From Paraburkholderia nodosa DSM 21604 (lineage in GTDB: Bacteria; Pseudomonadota; Gammaproteobacteria; Burkholderiales; Burkholderiaceae): a stretch of DNA of 64,000 bases. Numbering within the stretch: position 1 is the stretch's first letter; each line of letters starts with the position of its first letter. Location: assembly GCF_000519185.1 (NCBI RefSeq), contig NZ_JAFA01000042.1, positions 1 through 64,000 of the forward strand, given 5' to 3'. Position numbers and translations under genes: made by a program. The notes under the pieces are model-generated. The model searched no databases, was not told the origin of the DNA, and saw nothing but the letters and a program-made list of their open reading frames with translations. This document shows positions 45,199-52,653 of this stretch, in pieces.

Positions 45199-45281
45199 GG
45201 CGGTCTGCCATTCAACGGCGCGCCTTTGCCGCGCGCCACGTCCCCGGGGCCCCGCCTTGGGGTCACGCTCCTTTTCAGCCC

Positions 45282-47663
45282 ATGCCCGAACTGCTCGCGA
45301 ACCTGAACCCCGAACAACTCGCCGCCGTCACGTTGCCCAACGAACCGGCGCTCATTCTGGCCGGGGCCGGCAGCGGCAAGACGCGCGTGCTGATCACGCG
45401 CATTGCATGGCTGATCCAGCAGGGCATGGCCTCGCCCTCGACCATCCTGGCCGTGACCTTCACGAACAAGGCCGCGCGCGAAATGATGGGGCGCCTCCAG
45501 GCGCTCCTGCCCATCGACACGCGCGGCATGTGGATCGGCACGTTCCACGGCCTGTGCAACCGCATGCTGCGCGCGCATTTCCGCGACGCCGGCCTGCCGC
45601 AGACCTTCCAGATCCTCGACACCGCAGACCAGCTCTCGGCCATCAAGCGTCTGATGAAGGGTCTGAACGTTGACGACGAGAAGTACCCGCCCAAGAACCT
45701 GCAGTACTTCATCAACAACGCGAAGGAGCAGGGCCTGCGTCCGAAAGACGTGGATGTGAGCGACGACTTCAACCGCAAGTTCGTCGAACTCTACGAAGCG
45801 TACGACCAGCAGTGCCAGCGCGAAGGCGTGGTCGATTTCGCGGAGCTGCTGTTGCGCTGCTACGAGCTGCTCGCGTACAACCCGCCGCTGCGCGCGCACT
45901 ACCAGGGGCGCTTTCGCGACATTCTGGTGGACGAGTTCCAGGACACCAACAAGCTCCAGTACGCGTGGCTCAAGCTGCTCGCGGGGCCGGGCAACGCGAT
46001 CTTCGCGGTGGGCGACGACGACCAGTCGATCTATGCGTTCCGCGGGGCGAACGTCGGCAACATGCGCGACTTCGAGAACGAGTTCCGCGTGAAGCACATG
46101 ATCAAGCTGGAGCAGAACTATCGTTCGCACGGCCATATTCTCGATGCGGCCAACTACCTGATCGCGCATAACTCGCGGCGTCTGGGCAAGAACCTGCGCA
46201 CCGATGCGGGCCACGGCGAGCCGGTGCGCGTGTACGAAGCGGCCACCGACTCGCAGGAAGCCGGCTGGATCGTCGAGGAAATTCGCGCGCTGATCAACCA
46301 GGGGCTGGCGCGCAACGAGATCGCCATCCTTTATCGCAGCAACGCGCAGTCGCGCACGATCGAGCACACGCTCGTGAATGCGGGCGTGCCGTACAAGGTG
46401 TATGGCGGCTTGCGCTTCTTCGAGCGTCAGGAGGTCAAGCATGCGCTCGCGTATCTGCGTCTCATCGACAATCCGAACGACGACACGGCGTTCGCGCGTG
46501 TCGTGAATTTCCCCACGCGCGGCATTGGCGCGCGCTCGATCGAGCAGCTGGCGGATGCCGCGCGCCTCTACAATTGCTCGATGGCTGCGGCCATCCCGTA
46601 CGTCACGGGCAAGGCGGGCTCGAGCCTCGGTTCGTTCGCCAATCTGGTCGCGAAGATGCGTGCCGAGACCGCCCAGATGAGCCTGCCGGAAACCGTCGAA
46701 TACACAGTGCGCATGAGCGGTCTCGCCGAGTTCTACCAGAACGAGCGTGAAGGTCAGGACCGCCTCGAGAACTTGCAGGAACTCGTGACCGCGGCCACGG
46801 CGTTCGTGAGCGAAGAAGGCTACGGCCTCGACACGCCCGCGCGCTCGATTCCGCTGCGCCCGGGCGCGAGCGCGGTGCCCGAGATCGTCTCGCAAGACGG
46901 CGAGATCGAAGTGCTCGACGCGCCCACGATCACCGACCCCGCGCAGAACCCCGACGTCATGACGCCTCTCGCGGGCTTCCTCTCGCATGCGTCGCTCGAA
47001 GCCGGCGACAACCAGGCGCAGGCAGGCCAGGACGCCGTGCAACTGATGACGGTGCACGCGGCGAAGGGCCTCGAATTCACGGCGGTCTTCATGACCGGTC
47101 TCGAAGAGGGCTTGTTCCCGCACGAGAACAGCGCGATGGAAGCCGACGGCCTCGAAGAAGAGCGCCGCCTGATGTACGTGGCGATCACGCGTGCGAAAGA
47201 GCGGCTCTATATCTCGTTCGCGCAGAGCCGCTTGCTGCACGGCCAGACGCGCTACAACGTGCGCTCGCGCTTTTTCGACGAACTGCCGCAGGAGTCGCTC
47301 AAATGGCTCACGCCCAAGGTCGAGGCGGGCGCGCGCTGGGGCGGACGTTCCGACAACGCGGGCTGGGGCCGCGACTGGTTCTCGCGTCCGGGCGGCGGCA
47401 GTGGCGGCAGCAGCGAAGGCGGCCGTCGCGAACGCGACGCCTATATCGCGGACAAGAGCCCGGCGCCTGCGTTCGCCAACGAGCAGCGCGCCGCCGAGAC
47501 GGGCTTCCGGGTGGGCCAGGGCGTGTTCCACACGAAGTTCGGCGAAGGCACGATCACGGCGCTCGAAGGCAGCGGCACCGACGCCAAGGCGCAGGTGCGC
47601 TTCAAACGTCACGGCGAGAAGTGGCTTGCGCTGGCGGTGGCCAAGCTGCAGCCGGTGGAGTGA
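45282..47663 (+). CDS. uvrD: UvrD/PcrA-type superfamily I DNA helicase
   Basis: A 793-aa 3'-5' helicase with all SF1A motifs: Q motif LNPEQLAAV, Walker A AGAGSGKT, Ia TFTNKAAREMM, II DEFQDTN, III GDDDQSIYAFRGA, IV YRSNAQSR, V TVHAAKGLEFTAVFMTGLEEGLFP and VI EEERRLMYVAITRAKERLYI. The C-terminal Tudor-like domain (GVFHTKFGEGTITALEGSG) is that of UvrD/PcrA and not Rep. It should act in nucleotide-excision and mismatch repair. Most betaproteobacteria have several UvrD-like helicases, so the symbol is by best fit. Confidence 0.92.
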   Translation: MPELLANLNPEQLAAVTLPNEPALILAGAGSGKTRVLITRIAWLIQQGMASPSTILAVTFTNKAAREMMGRLQALLPIDTRGMWIGTFHGLCNRMLRAHFRDAGLPQTFQILDTADQLSAIKRLMKGLNVDDEKYPPKNLQYFINNAKEQGLRPKDVDVSDDFNRKFVELYEAYDQQCQREGVVDFAELLLRCYELLAYNPPLRAHYQGRFRDILVDEFQDTNKLQYAWLKLLAGPGNAIFAVGDDDQSIYAFRGANVGNMRDFENEFRVKHMIKLEQNYRSHGHILDAANYLIAHNSRRLGKNLRTDAGHGEPVRVYEAATDSQEAGWIVEEIRALINQGLARNEIAILYRSNAQSRTIEHTLVNAGVPYKVYGGLRFFERQEVKHALAYLRLIDNPNDDTAFARVVNFPTRGIGARSIEQLADAARLYNCSMAAAIPYVTGKAGSSLGSFANLVAKMRAETAQMSLPETVEYTVRMSGLAEFYQNEREGQDRLENLQELVTAATAFVSEEGYGLDTPARSIPLRPGASAVPEIVSQDGEIEVLDAPTITDPAQNPDVMTPLAGFLSHASLEAGDNQAQAGQDAVQLMTVHAAKGLEFTAVFMTGLEEGLFPHENSAMEADGLEEERRLMYVAITRAKERLYISFAQSRLLHGQTRYNVRSRFFDELPQESLKWLTPKVEAGARWGGRSDNAGWGRDWFSRPGGGSGGSSEGGRRERDAYIADKSPAPAFANEQRAAETGFRVGQGVFHTKFGEGTITALEGSGTDAKAQVRFKRHGEKWLALAVAKLQPVE

Positions 47664-47706
47664 GCGCGCGTCAGCCTCAAACGACTCAGACGGAAATCAT
47701 TCGAAG

Positions 47707-48525
47707 ATGAACCTCTCGATCCAGGCGGGCGGCACGACCGCCCGCCCGCTCGGCGTGCTCGCCGCGCTGCCCCAGGAACTCGGCGATCTGATCGCGGCCA
47801 TGCAGGCCGAATCGGGTGTCGTGACGCGCACGTTCGGCCGGCGTGACTATCACCTCGGTACCGTGCACGGCGCGCCGTGCGTGGTGACGCTCGCGCGTGT
47901 CGGCAAGGTGGCCGCCGCCGCCACCGCGAGCGCGCTGATTCACGCGTTCGATGTGGAAGCGATCGTCTTTACGGGCGTTGCCGGCGGCGTGGGTTCGGGC
48001 GTCCACGTGGGCGACGTGGTGGTGGGCGAAACGCTGCTCCAGCACGACATGAACGCCGAGCCGCTGTTCCCGCGCCACGAGATCCCGCTGCTCGCGCGCT
48101 CGCGCTTCGATGCCGATCATGTGCTGGCGCAGGCGCTCGCCGCCGCGTGCGAGCGTTTCATCGCGGAGGAGGGGCCGGAATTGACCGCGCGCTTCAAGGC
48201 CGCGCTGCCGCGCCTCGAGACCGCGTTGCCGCAGGTGCATCGCGGGCTCGTGATCAGCGGCGACCAGTTCGTGGCGAGCGCGGCGGCCGTGGGCGCGCTG
48301 CGCGCGCTGCTGCCCGATGCGCTCGCCGTCGAGATGGAAGGCGCCGCGATCGCCCAGGTCTGCCACGAGTACGACGTGCCGTGCGCGATCGTGCGCACGA
48401 TCTCCGACACCGCCGACGAGCACGCGAGCACCTCGTTCTCGAGCTTCCTCACCGATATCGCGGGCACGTACTCGACGGGCATCCTCAAGCGCTTTCTGGC
48501 CGGCTACCGCCCGCTCGCGCGCTGA
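47707..48525 (+). CDS. 5'-methylthioadenosine/S-adenosylhomocysteine nucleosidase
   Basis: A 272-aa PNP_UDP_1 family nucleosidase: LGVLAALPQELGDLIAAM, VFTGVAGGVGSGVHVGDVVV, LVISGDQFVASAAAV and AVEMEGAAIAQVCHEYDVPC with the substrate-binding EMEGAA and the catalytic Asp in TISDTADEHA. It removes adenine from MTA and SAH. It is longer than E. coli Mtn (232 aa), with an insertion around residues 115-165 rich in Ala/Arg/Leu. It lies 43 bp after the helicase gene and is probably co-transcribed. Confidence 0.9.
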   Translation: MNLSIQAGGTTARPLGVLAALPQELGDLIAAMQAESGVVTRTFGRRDYHLGTVHGAPCVVTLARVGKVAAAATASALIHAFDVEAIVFTGVAGGVGSGVHVGDVVVGETLLQHDMNAEPLFPRHEIPLLARSRFDADHVLAQALAAACERFIAEEGPELTARFKAALPRLETALPQVHRGLVISGDQFVASAAAVGALRALLPDALAVEMEGAAIAQVCHEYDVPCAIVRTISDTADEHASTSFSSFLTDIAGTYSTGILKRFLAGYRPLAR

Positions 48526-48538
48526 GCGGGCGCAGGCG

Positions 48539-50437
48539 TCAGCTGTCGCCTGCGCTCATCGCCTCGCGAATCGACTGCAGCGCCGAGGCATCCTCGATGG
48601 TCGGCAGATCGCCCGGGTCGCGCCCTTCGGCGAGCGCCGCAATCGCGCGGCGCAATAGCTTGCCGGAGCGCGTCTTGGGCAGCATCGGCACGAAGTGCAC
48701 GCGCGCGGGCCGGCCGATCGCGCCGAGCTGGCGGTCCACCGTCGCGGTGAGCGAAGCCGCGAGCTTCTGTGCATCGGCGGGACTGGCGGCGGCATTCGCG
48801 TCGCGCAGCACGACGAACGCCAGCGCCGCCTGACCCTTCACCGCGTCGTTCACGCCCACCACGGCCACTTCCGCGACCGCCGCGTGCGACGAGATCGCCT
48901 CTTCGATCTCGCGCGTGCCGAGACGATGGCCCGCCACGTTGATCACGTCGTCGGTGCGCCCGAGGATCGTCACGTAGCCGTCGCTGTCCTGCACGCCCCA
49001 GTCGAAAGTCGAATACACCTGCTGGCCGGGCACGCTTTCCCAGTACGTTTTCACGAAGCGCGCGTCGTCGCCCCACACGGTCTGCATGCAGCCGGGCGGC
49101 AACGGGTAGCTAAGCGTGATCACGCCTTTCTCGCCTTGCGCGCAGGGCTCGCCCGTATGTTCGTTGCGCAGCACGAGGTCGTAGCCGTAGCAGGGCACCC
49201 CCGGCGAGCCGAGCTTTTGCGGCAGCGGATCGACGCCGCGCTGGATGGCCAGCATCGGCCAGCCGGTCTCGGTCTGCCAGTAGTTGTCGACGACGGGTTT
49301 GCCGAGTGCATCGGAGATCCATTCGGCCGTGGGCTCGTCGAGCGGTTCGCCCGCGAGAAAGAGCGTGCGCAGGCTCGACAGATCGGCGCAGTGCAGCAGC
49401 GCCGGGTCCTGCTTCTTGAGCACGCGAATGGCCGTCGGCGCCGTGAACATCAGGTTGATGCGGTGCTGCTCGACGAGGCGCCACCAGATGCCGCCGTCGG
49501 GGCGCACCGGCGTGCCTTCGTACATCACCGTGGTCATGCCCGCGAGCAGCGGCGCATAGATGATGTAGCTGTGACCCACCACCCAGCCGATGTCCGACGC
49601 CGTGAACATGGTGTCGCCGGCGCGTCCTTCGAAGATGTATTCCATCGATGCCGCGAGCGCGACCGCATAGCCGCCCACGTCGCGTTGCACGCCCTTGGGT
49701 TTGCCCGTCGTGCCCGAGGTGTAGAGAATGTACGAAGGCTCGTTCGATTCGAGCCACTCGCAGGAAATCTGCACGTCGTAGTGCTGCGCGCGCAGCGGCT
49801 CGTAGTCGACGAGATACGGCGCGTTCAGCCGCTCGGGCGCGAGCTGGCGGTCGATCAGCAGCACCTTGGGCGGCGCGTATTCGGCGCGCGCCATGGCTTC
49901 GTCCACGAGCGGCGTGTAGTCGATCACCTTGCCGCCACGTGCGCCGGCGTCGGCGGTCACGAGCAGCACGGGCTTCGCGTCGTCGATGCGCGCCGCGAGG
50001 CTCGGTGCGGCGAATCCGCCGAACACCACCGAATGGATTGCGCCGAGGCGCGCGCAGGCGAGCATGGCGAATACGGCCTCGGGAATCATCGGCAGGTAGA
50101 TCAGCACGCGCTCGCCGCGCGCGACGCCGAGCGAGCGCATCACGGCGGCCATGCGGTTCACTTCGGCGTGCAGGTCGGCGTAGGTGTAGCGCCGCTCGAT
50201 GCCGGTCTCGGTCGAGACATAGACGAGCGCGTTCTGGTGCGCGCGCGACGGGAGGTGACGGTCCACGGCGTTGAAGCACAGGTTCGTGCGGCCGCCGCAG
50301 AACCAGCGCGCGAACGGCGGGTTCGAGCGGTCGAGTACCTGGTCGAACGGCGTCTCCCAATGGATGCGCCCGGCCTCGCGGCGCCAGAAGTCGTCGGGGT
50401 TCGCGACCGACTCGCGGTGAAAATCGCGGTAACGCAT
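48539..50437 (-). CDS. prpE: propionate-CoA ligase PrpE
   Basis: A 632-aa ANL superfamily enzyme activating propionate to propionyl-CoA for the 2-methylcitrate cycle. Markers: YTSGTTGKPKGVQRDVGGYA (P-loop), DIGWVVGHSYIIYAPLLAGM, DNYWQTETGWPM, and the acetylation-regulated catalytic Lys593 in KTRSGKLLRR. The N-terminus MRYRDFHRESVANPDDFW is PrpE-like and not Acs-like. No prpBCD genes are in the window. Convergent with the nucleosidase gene, 13 bp apart. Confidence 0.94.
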   Translation of the reverse strand: MRYRDFHRESVANPDDFWRREAGRIHWETPFDQVLDRSNPPFARWFCGGRTNLCFNAVDRHLPSRAHQNALVYVSTETGIERRYTYADLHAEVNRMAAVMRSLGVARGERVLIYLPMIPEAVFAMLACARLGAIHSVVFGGFAAPSLAARIDDAKPVLLVTADAGARGGKVIDYTPLVDEAMARAEYAPPKVLLIDRQLAPERLNAPYLVDYEPLRAQHYDVQISCEWLESNEPSYILYTSGTTGKPKGVQRDVGGYAVALAASMEYIFEGRAGDTMFTASDIGWVVGHSYIIYAPLLAGMTTVMYEGTPVRPDGGIWWRLVEQHRINLMFTAPTAIRVLKKQDPALLHCADLSSLRTLFLAGEPLDEPTAEWISDALGKPVVDNYWQTETGWPMLAIQRGVDPLPQKLGSPGVPCYGYDLVLRNEHTGEPCAQGEKGVITLSYPLPPGCMQTVWGDDARFVKTYWESVPGQQVYSTFDWGVQDSDGYVTILGRTDDVINVAGHRLGTREIEEAISSHAAVAEVAVVGVNDAVKGQAALAFVVLRDANAAASPADAQKLAASLTATVDRQLGAIGRPARVHFVPMLPKTRSGKLLRRAIAALAEGRDPGDLPTIEDASALQSIREAMSAGDS

Positions 50438-50648
50438 GACTACCTTCCTCCCGTGCTGATGGTGCAGGCGGCCGCCGCAACCGGCCTATGCCGCTGGCCG
50501 GATCTGGCGCAGTTTTTCAGGATAGTGCAGTGCAATGCGCGCGGGCAACGCGGGTTCTCCCGCGGGTTGTCCCGCAGATTTCTGGGTAGCGGCGCATGCG
50601 GCGCGCCCGCCGGGCTCGTGCAAAGCCCGCACAACCCGTGCGCGGCGC

Positions 50649-51284
50649 TCAGCCGCCGATTTCGGGATGCTCGAGACGCGGCAGCGGTGCGACGCGCCAG
50701 CGGCGCAGCCACAGCCGTGCGGCATCGACAGTCGCATCGAGTTGCGCGCGCACCGTGCTCGACAAGCCCGCGCCGTAACAGTCGCTGCCTTGCGGCTGCA
50801 CGCCGATCAGCACGATCTCGCGCGGCGAGCGGCCGCTCAACTGCGCGCAGGCGAGCGCGGCGGCGAAGCCCATGCCGGGCCGGCTCGGACGGCGCCTGTA
50901 GAGGTGTTCGGCCGCCGCATCGCCGGTGAGGACGCGCAGCGCGCCCGGCTCGAGCCCGAAATCGATTGCGGTGAGCACGATCAAACGCTGCGTGGATTCG
51001 ACGATGGGCAGCAGCGCACTGCCGCGCGTGCCGCCTTCCACGAGTTCGACCTGCGCGGGGCATTGCCAGGTCGCCTTCAGCCGCTCGAGCGCGAGCACGC
51101 CCACGCCGGCGTCGCCCCATTGAACATTGCCTAGGGCGAGCACGACCACCCGTTGCGGCGCGTGGGCCTGGCGCTTCGCGAACCCGGTCAGTGCGCGGCG
51201 CGCGAAGGCGCGCACCGCGCCGTCGTCGCGCGTTGTCCGCGGTATGGCGCCGATTTCGTGAAGTCGATGAAGGCGAAGGATCAC
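50649..51284 (-). CDS. orphan hydrogenase-maturation-protease (HyaD/M52) homologue with degenerate metal site
   Basis: A 211-aa protein from the GTG at 51284. The M52 fold is recognisable: RVVVLALGNVQWGDAGVGVL, VELVEGGTRGSALLP, RLIVLTAIDFGLEPGALRVL and IVLIGVQPQG. Compared with E. coli HybD, the three nickel ligands look lost: Glu16 is Ala (GDAGVG), Asp62 is Thr (VLTAID), and the His93 region reads SRPGMG with no histidine. So it may bind but not cut a hydrogenase precursor, or serve another role. No hydrogenase gene is in the window. The start is uncertain: no good RBS, and a GTG at 51215 is also possible. A perfect FNR box lies just upstream. The 211-bp gap to prpE holds nothing recognised. 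Confidence 0.7.
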   Translation of the reverse strand: MILRLHRLHEIGAIPRTTRDDGAVRAFARRALTGFAKRQAHAPQRVVVLALGNVQWGDAGVGVLALERLKATWQCPAQVELVEGGTRGSALLPIVESTQRLIVLTAIDFGLEPGALRVLTGDAAAEHLYRRRPSRPGMGFAAALACAQLSGRSPREIVLIGVQPQGSDCYGAGLSSTVRAQLDATVDAARLWLRRWRVAPLPRLEHPEIGG

Positions 51285-51345
51285 GTTGATGGCTGGTTGG
51301 GAGAGTGGGGAATAGGAATAATCCGAGTAATTCGGCAAATTTCCG

Positions 51346-51359
51346 TTGATATGGATCAA
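51346..51359. promoter_or_regulatory. FNR/ANR box
   Basis: TTGATATGGATCAA is a perfect TTGAT-N4-ATCAA site for the oxygen-responsive FNR/ANR regulator. Read leftward, a GATTAT -10 (51323-51318) sits at the distance expected when the box is centred at -41.5 (class II activation), giving a transcript start near 51311 ahead of the HyaD-like gene. Rightward, GACAAT (51385-51390) could serve the opposite transcript. Confidence 0.75.
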
Positions 51360-51394
51360 TCGAGATAGGCTTTAACGTGATAAAGACAATGTTT

Positions 51395-51498
51395 TGCAAT
51401 GCTCATCGATTCGCTGTCGGCGCACTGTGCGGCAATCGCTAACACTCCGTGTGCGCAGAGCAACAAAAAAGGGAACGTCAAACTGGCGTTCCCTTTTT
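51395..51498 (+). ncRNA. candidate anaerobically controlled small RNA
   Basis: Rightward from the FNR box a possible -10 (GACAAT) would start a transcript near 51395 that ends about 100 nt later at a strong terminator. The interval encodes no plausible protein and contains complementary GTGCGC/GCGCAC segments that could pair. The architecture (FNR box, about 100 nt, terminator) resembles E. coli FnrS in layout but not in sequence. The terminator may instead serve only the leftward efflux operon. Confidence 0.25.
51468..51498 (-). terminator. terminator of the efflux operon (bidirectional)
   Basis: AAAGGGAACG/CGTTCCCTTT stem with loop TCAAACTGG. T runs lie on both strands (TTTTTTGTTG leftward, TTTTTGCG rightward). 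It lies 50 bases past the HlyD-like gene stop. Confidence 0.88.
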
Positions 51499-51548
51499 GC
51501 GTGCGCTTTTGCGTAGCCCGGCTGGCGGTACGCGCTGTCACTGCTCCA

Positions 51549-52412
51549 TCACGTGCCCGGTTTGACGACCACCGTGCAGGTCGTGCCCGCGGCGAGGACC
51601 ATGTCGTCCGGCACCTTGTCGATGTGGATGCGCACCGGCACGCGCTGCGCGAGGCGCACCCAGTTGAAGGTCGGGTTCACGTCGGCGAGCAGCTCGCGGC
51701 TTTGCGGATTGTCGCGGTCGTAAATGCCGCGCGAGATGCTCTCGACGTGGCCCTCCAGCGTGCCGCCGCTCATCAGCTTGATGTCGGCCTTGTTGCCCAC
51801 CTTCACGTGCGGCAGCTTGGTTTCCTCGAAGTAGCCGTAGACCCAGAACGAATGGCTGTCCACCACGGCAAGCTTGGCCTGGCCCGAGATCGCGTAGTCG
51901 CCCTGGAACACCTGCAGGTTCGTGATGTAGCCGTCCACCGGCGAGACCACGCGGGTACGTTCGAGATTGAGCTTTGCGGCGTCGAGCGCGGCGATTGCCT
52001 GCTGGTACTGCGCCTGTGCCGAGTTCGCCGTATGCGAGGCGTTTTCGCGGTTTTCGGCCGAGACGACTTCGCTGTCCATGTCGGCGCGGCGGCGCGCGTC
52101 GTCCTGGCGCATCGTCAGCTCGGCCTTGCGCGCGGCCACGGCGGCCTCGGCCTGCTCCACGGCGATCTGATAGTGCGACGGATCGATCTGCATGAGCAGG
52201 TCGCCCTTGTGCACGAACTGGTTGTCCTTCACGGGCAGCTCGACCACGGCGCCCGAGACGTCGGGGGCGATGTTCACCACTTCGGCGCGCACGCGGCCGT
52301 CGCGGGTCCACGGCTCGTCCATGTAGTGAACCCACAGGACGCGCCCGACCAGAATGGCGACGACGAAGATGATGGCCGTCGCGATAAAGCCAATGAGGTT
52401 GCGGATTGTCAT
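51549..52412 (-). CDS. HlyD-family membrane fusion protein (AaeA-like)
   Basis: A 287-aa periplasmic adaptor: one N-terminal membrane anchor (LIGFIATAIIFVVAILVGRV), a biotinyl-lipoyl half (VNIAPDVSGAVVELPVKDNQ, KGDLLMQIDPSHY), a short coiled coil (residues about 85-150), and the second half VVSPVDGYITNLQVFQGDYA. It is the AaeA/EmrA type that links the FUSC pump to the outer-membrane channel. Last gene of a four-gene operon; 40 bp from DUF1656. Confidence 0.93.
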   Translation of the reverse strand: MTIRNLIGFIATAIIFVVAILVGRVLWVHYMDEPWTRDGRVRAEVVNIAPDVSGAVVELPVKDNQFVHKGDLLMQIDPSHYQIAVEQAEAAVAARKAELTMRQDDARRRADMDSEVVSAENRENASHTANSAQAQYQQAIAALDAAKLNLERTRVVSPVDGYITNLQVFQGDYAISGQAKLAVVDSHSFWVYGYFEETKLPHVKVGNKADIKLMSGGTLEGHVESISRGIYDRDNPQSRELLADVNPTFNWVRLAQRVPVRIHIDKVPDDMVLAAGTTCTVVVKPGT

Positions 52413-52452
52413 GATTCGGTTGATTCGTTCAGCGATGCATTCAGTGACGCAT

Positions 52453-52653
52453 TTAGTGATAGACCGCGAGACCGAGCACGCAGCACACGACCACGAGCAG
52501 GCTCACGCGAAAGAGGGACGGGTGCCACACGACCCGGTAGAGGCCGGTTCGGGCCAGTACGGAATCGAGCACCCAGGTGATCGCCGCGCCCAGAATGAAG
52601 AGCAGCACGATCGCCGGGATATAGGCGTCGAGAAACGCGACGTCACGAGGCAT
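52453..52653 (-). CDS. DUF1656 small membrane protein (AaeX-like)
   Basis: A 66-aa protein with two membrane helices (YIPAIVLLFILGAAITWVL and SLLVVVCCVLGLAVY) and the family motif RTGLYRVVWHPSLFR between them. It accompanies FUSC/AaeB pumps in most genomes; its role is unknown. Its start overlaps the end of the FUSC gene by 11 bp. Confidence 0.92.
   Translation of the reverse strand: MPRDVAFLDAYIPAIVLLFILGAAITWVLDSVLARTGLYRVVWHPSLFRVSLLVVVCCVLGLAVYH

Noticed and set aside
51300-51359. A TTG start at 51359 for the HyaD-like gene, adding 25 residues
   Set aside because: The codon lies inside the FNR box, upstream of the predicted transcript start, and the extra residues match nothing in the family.
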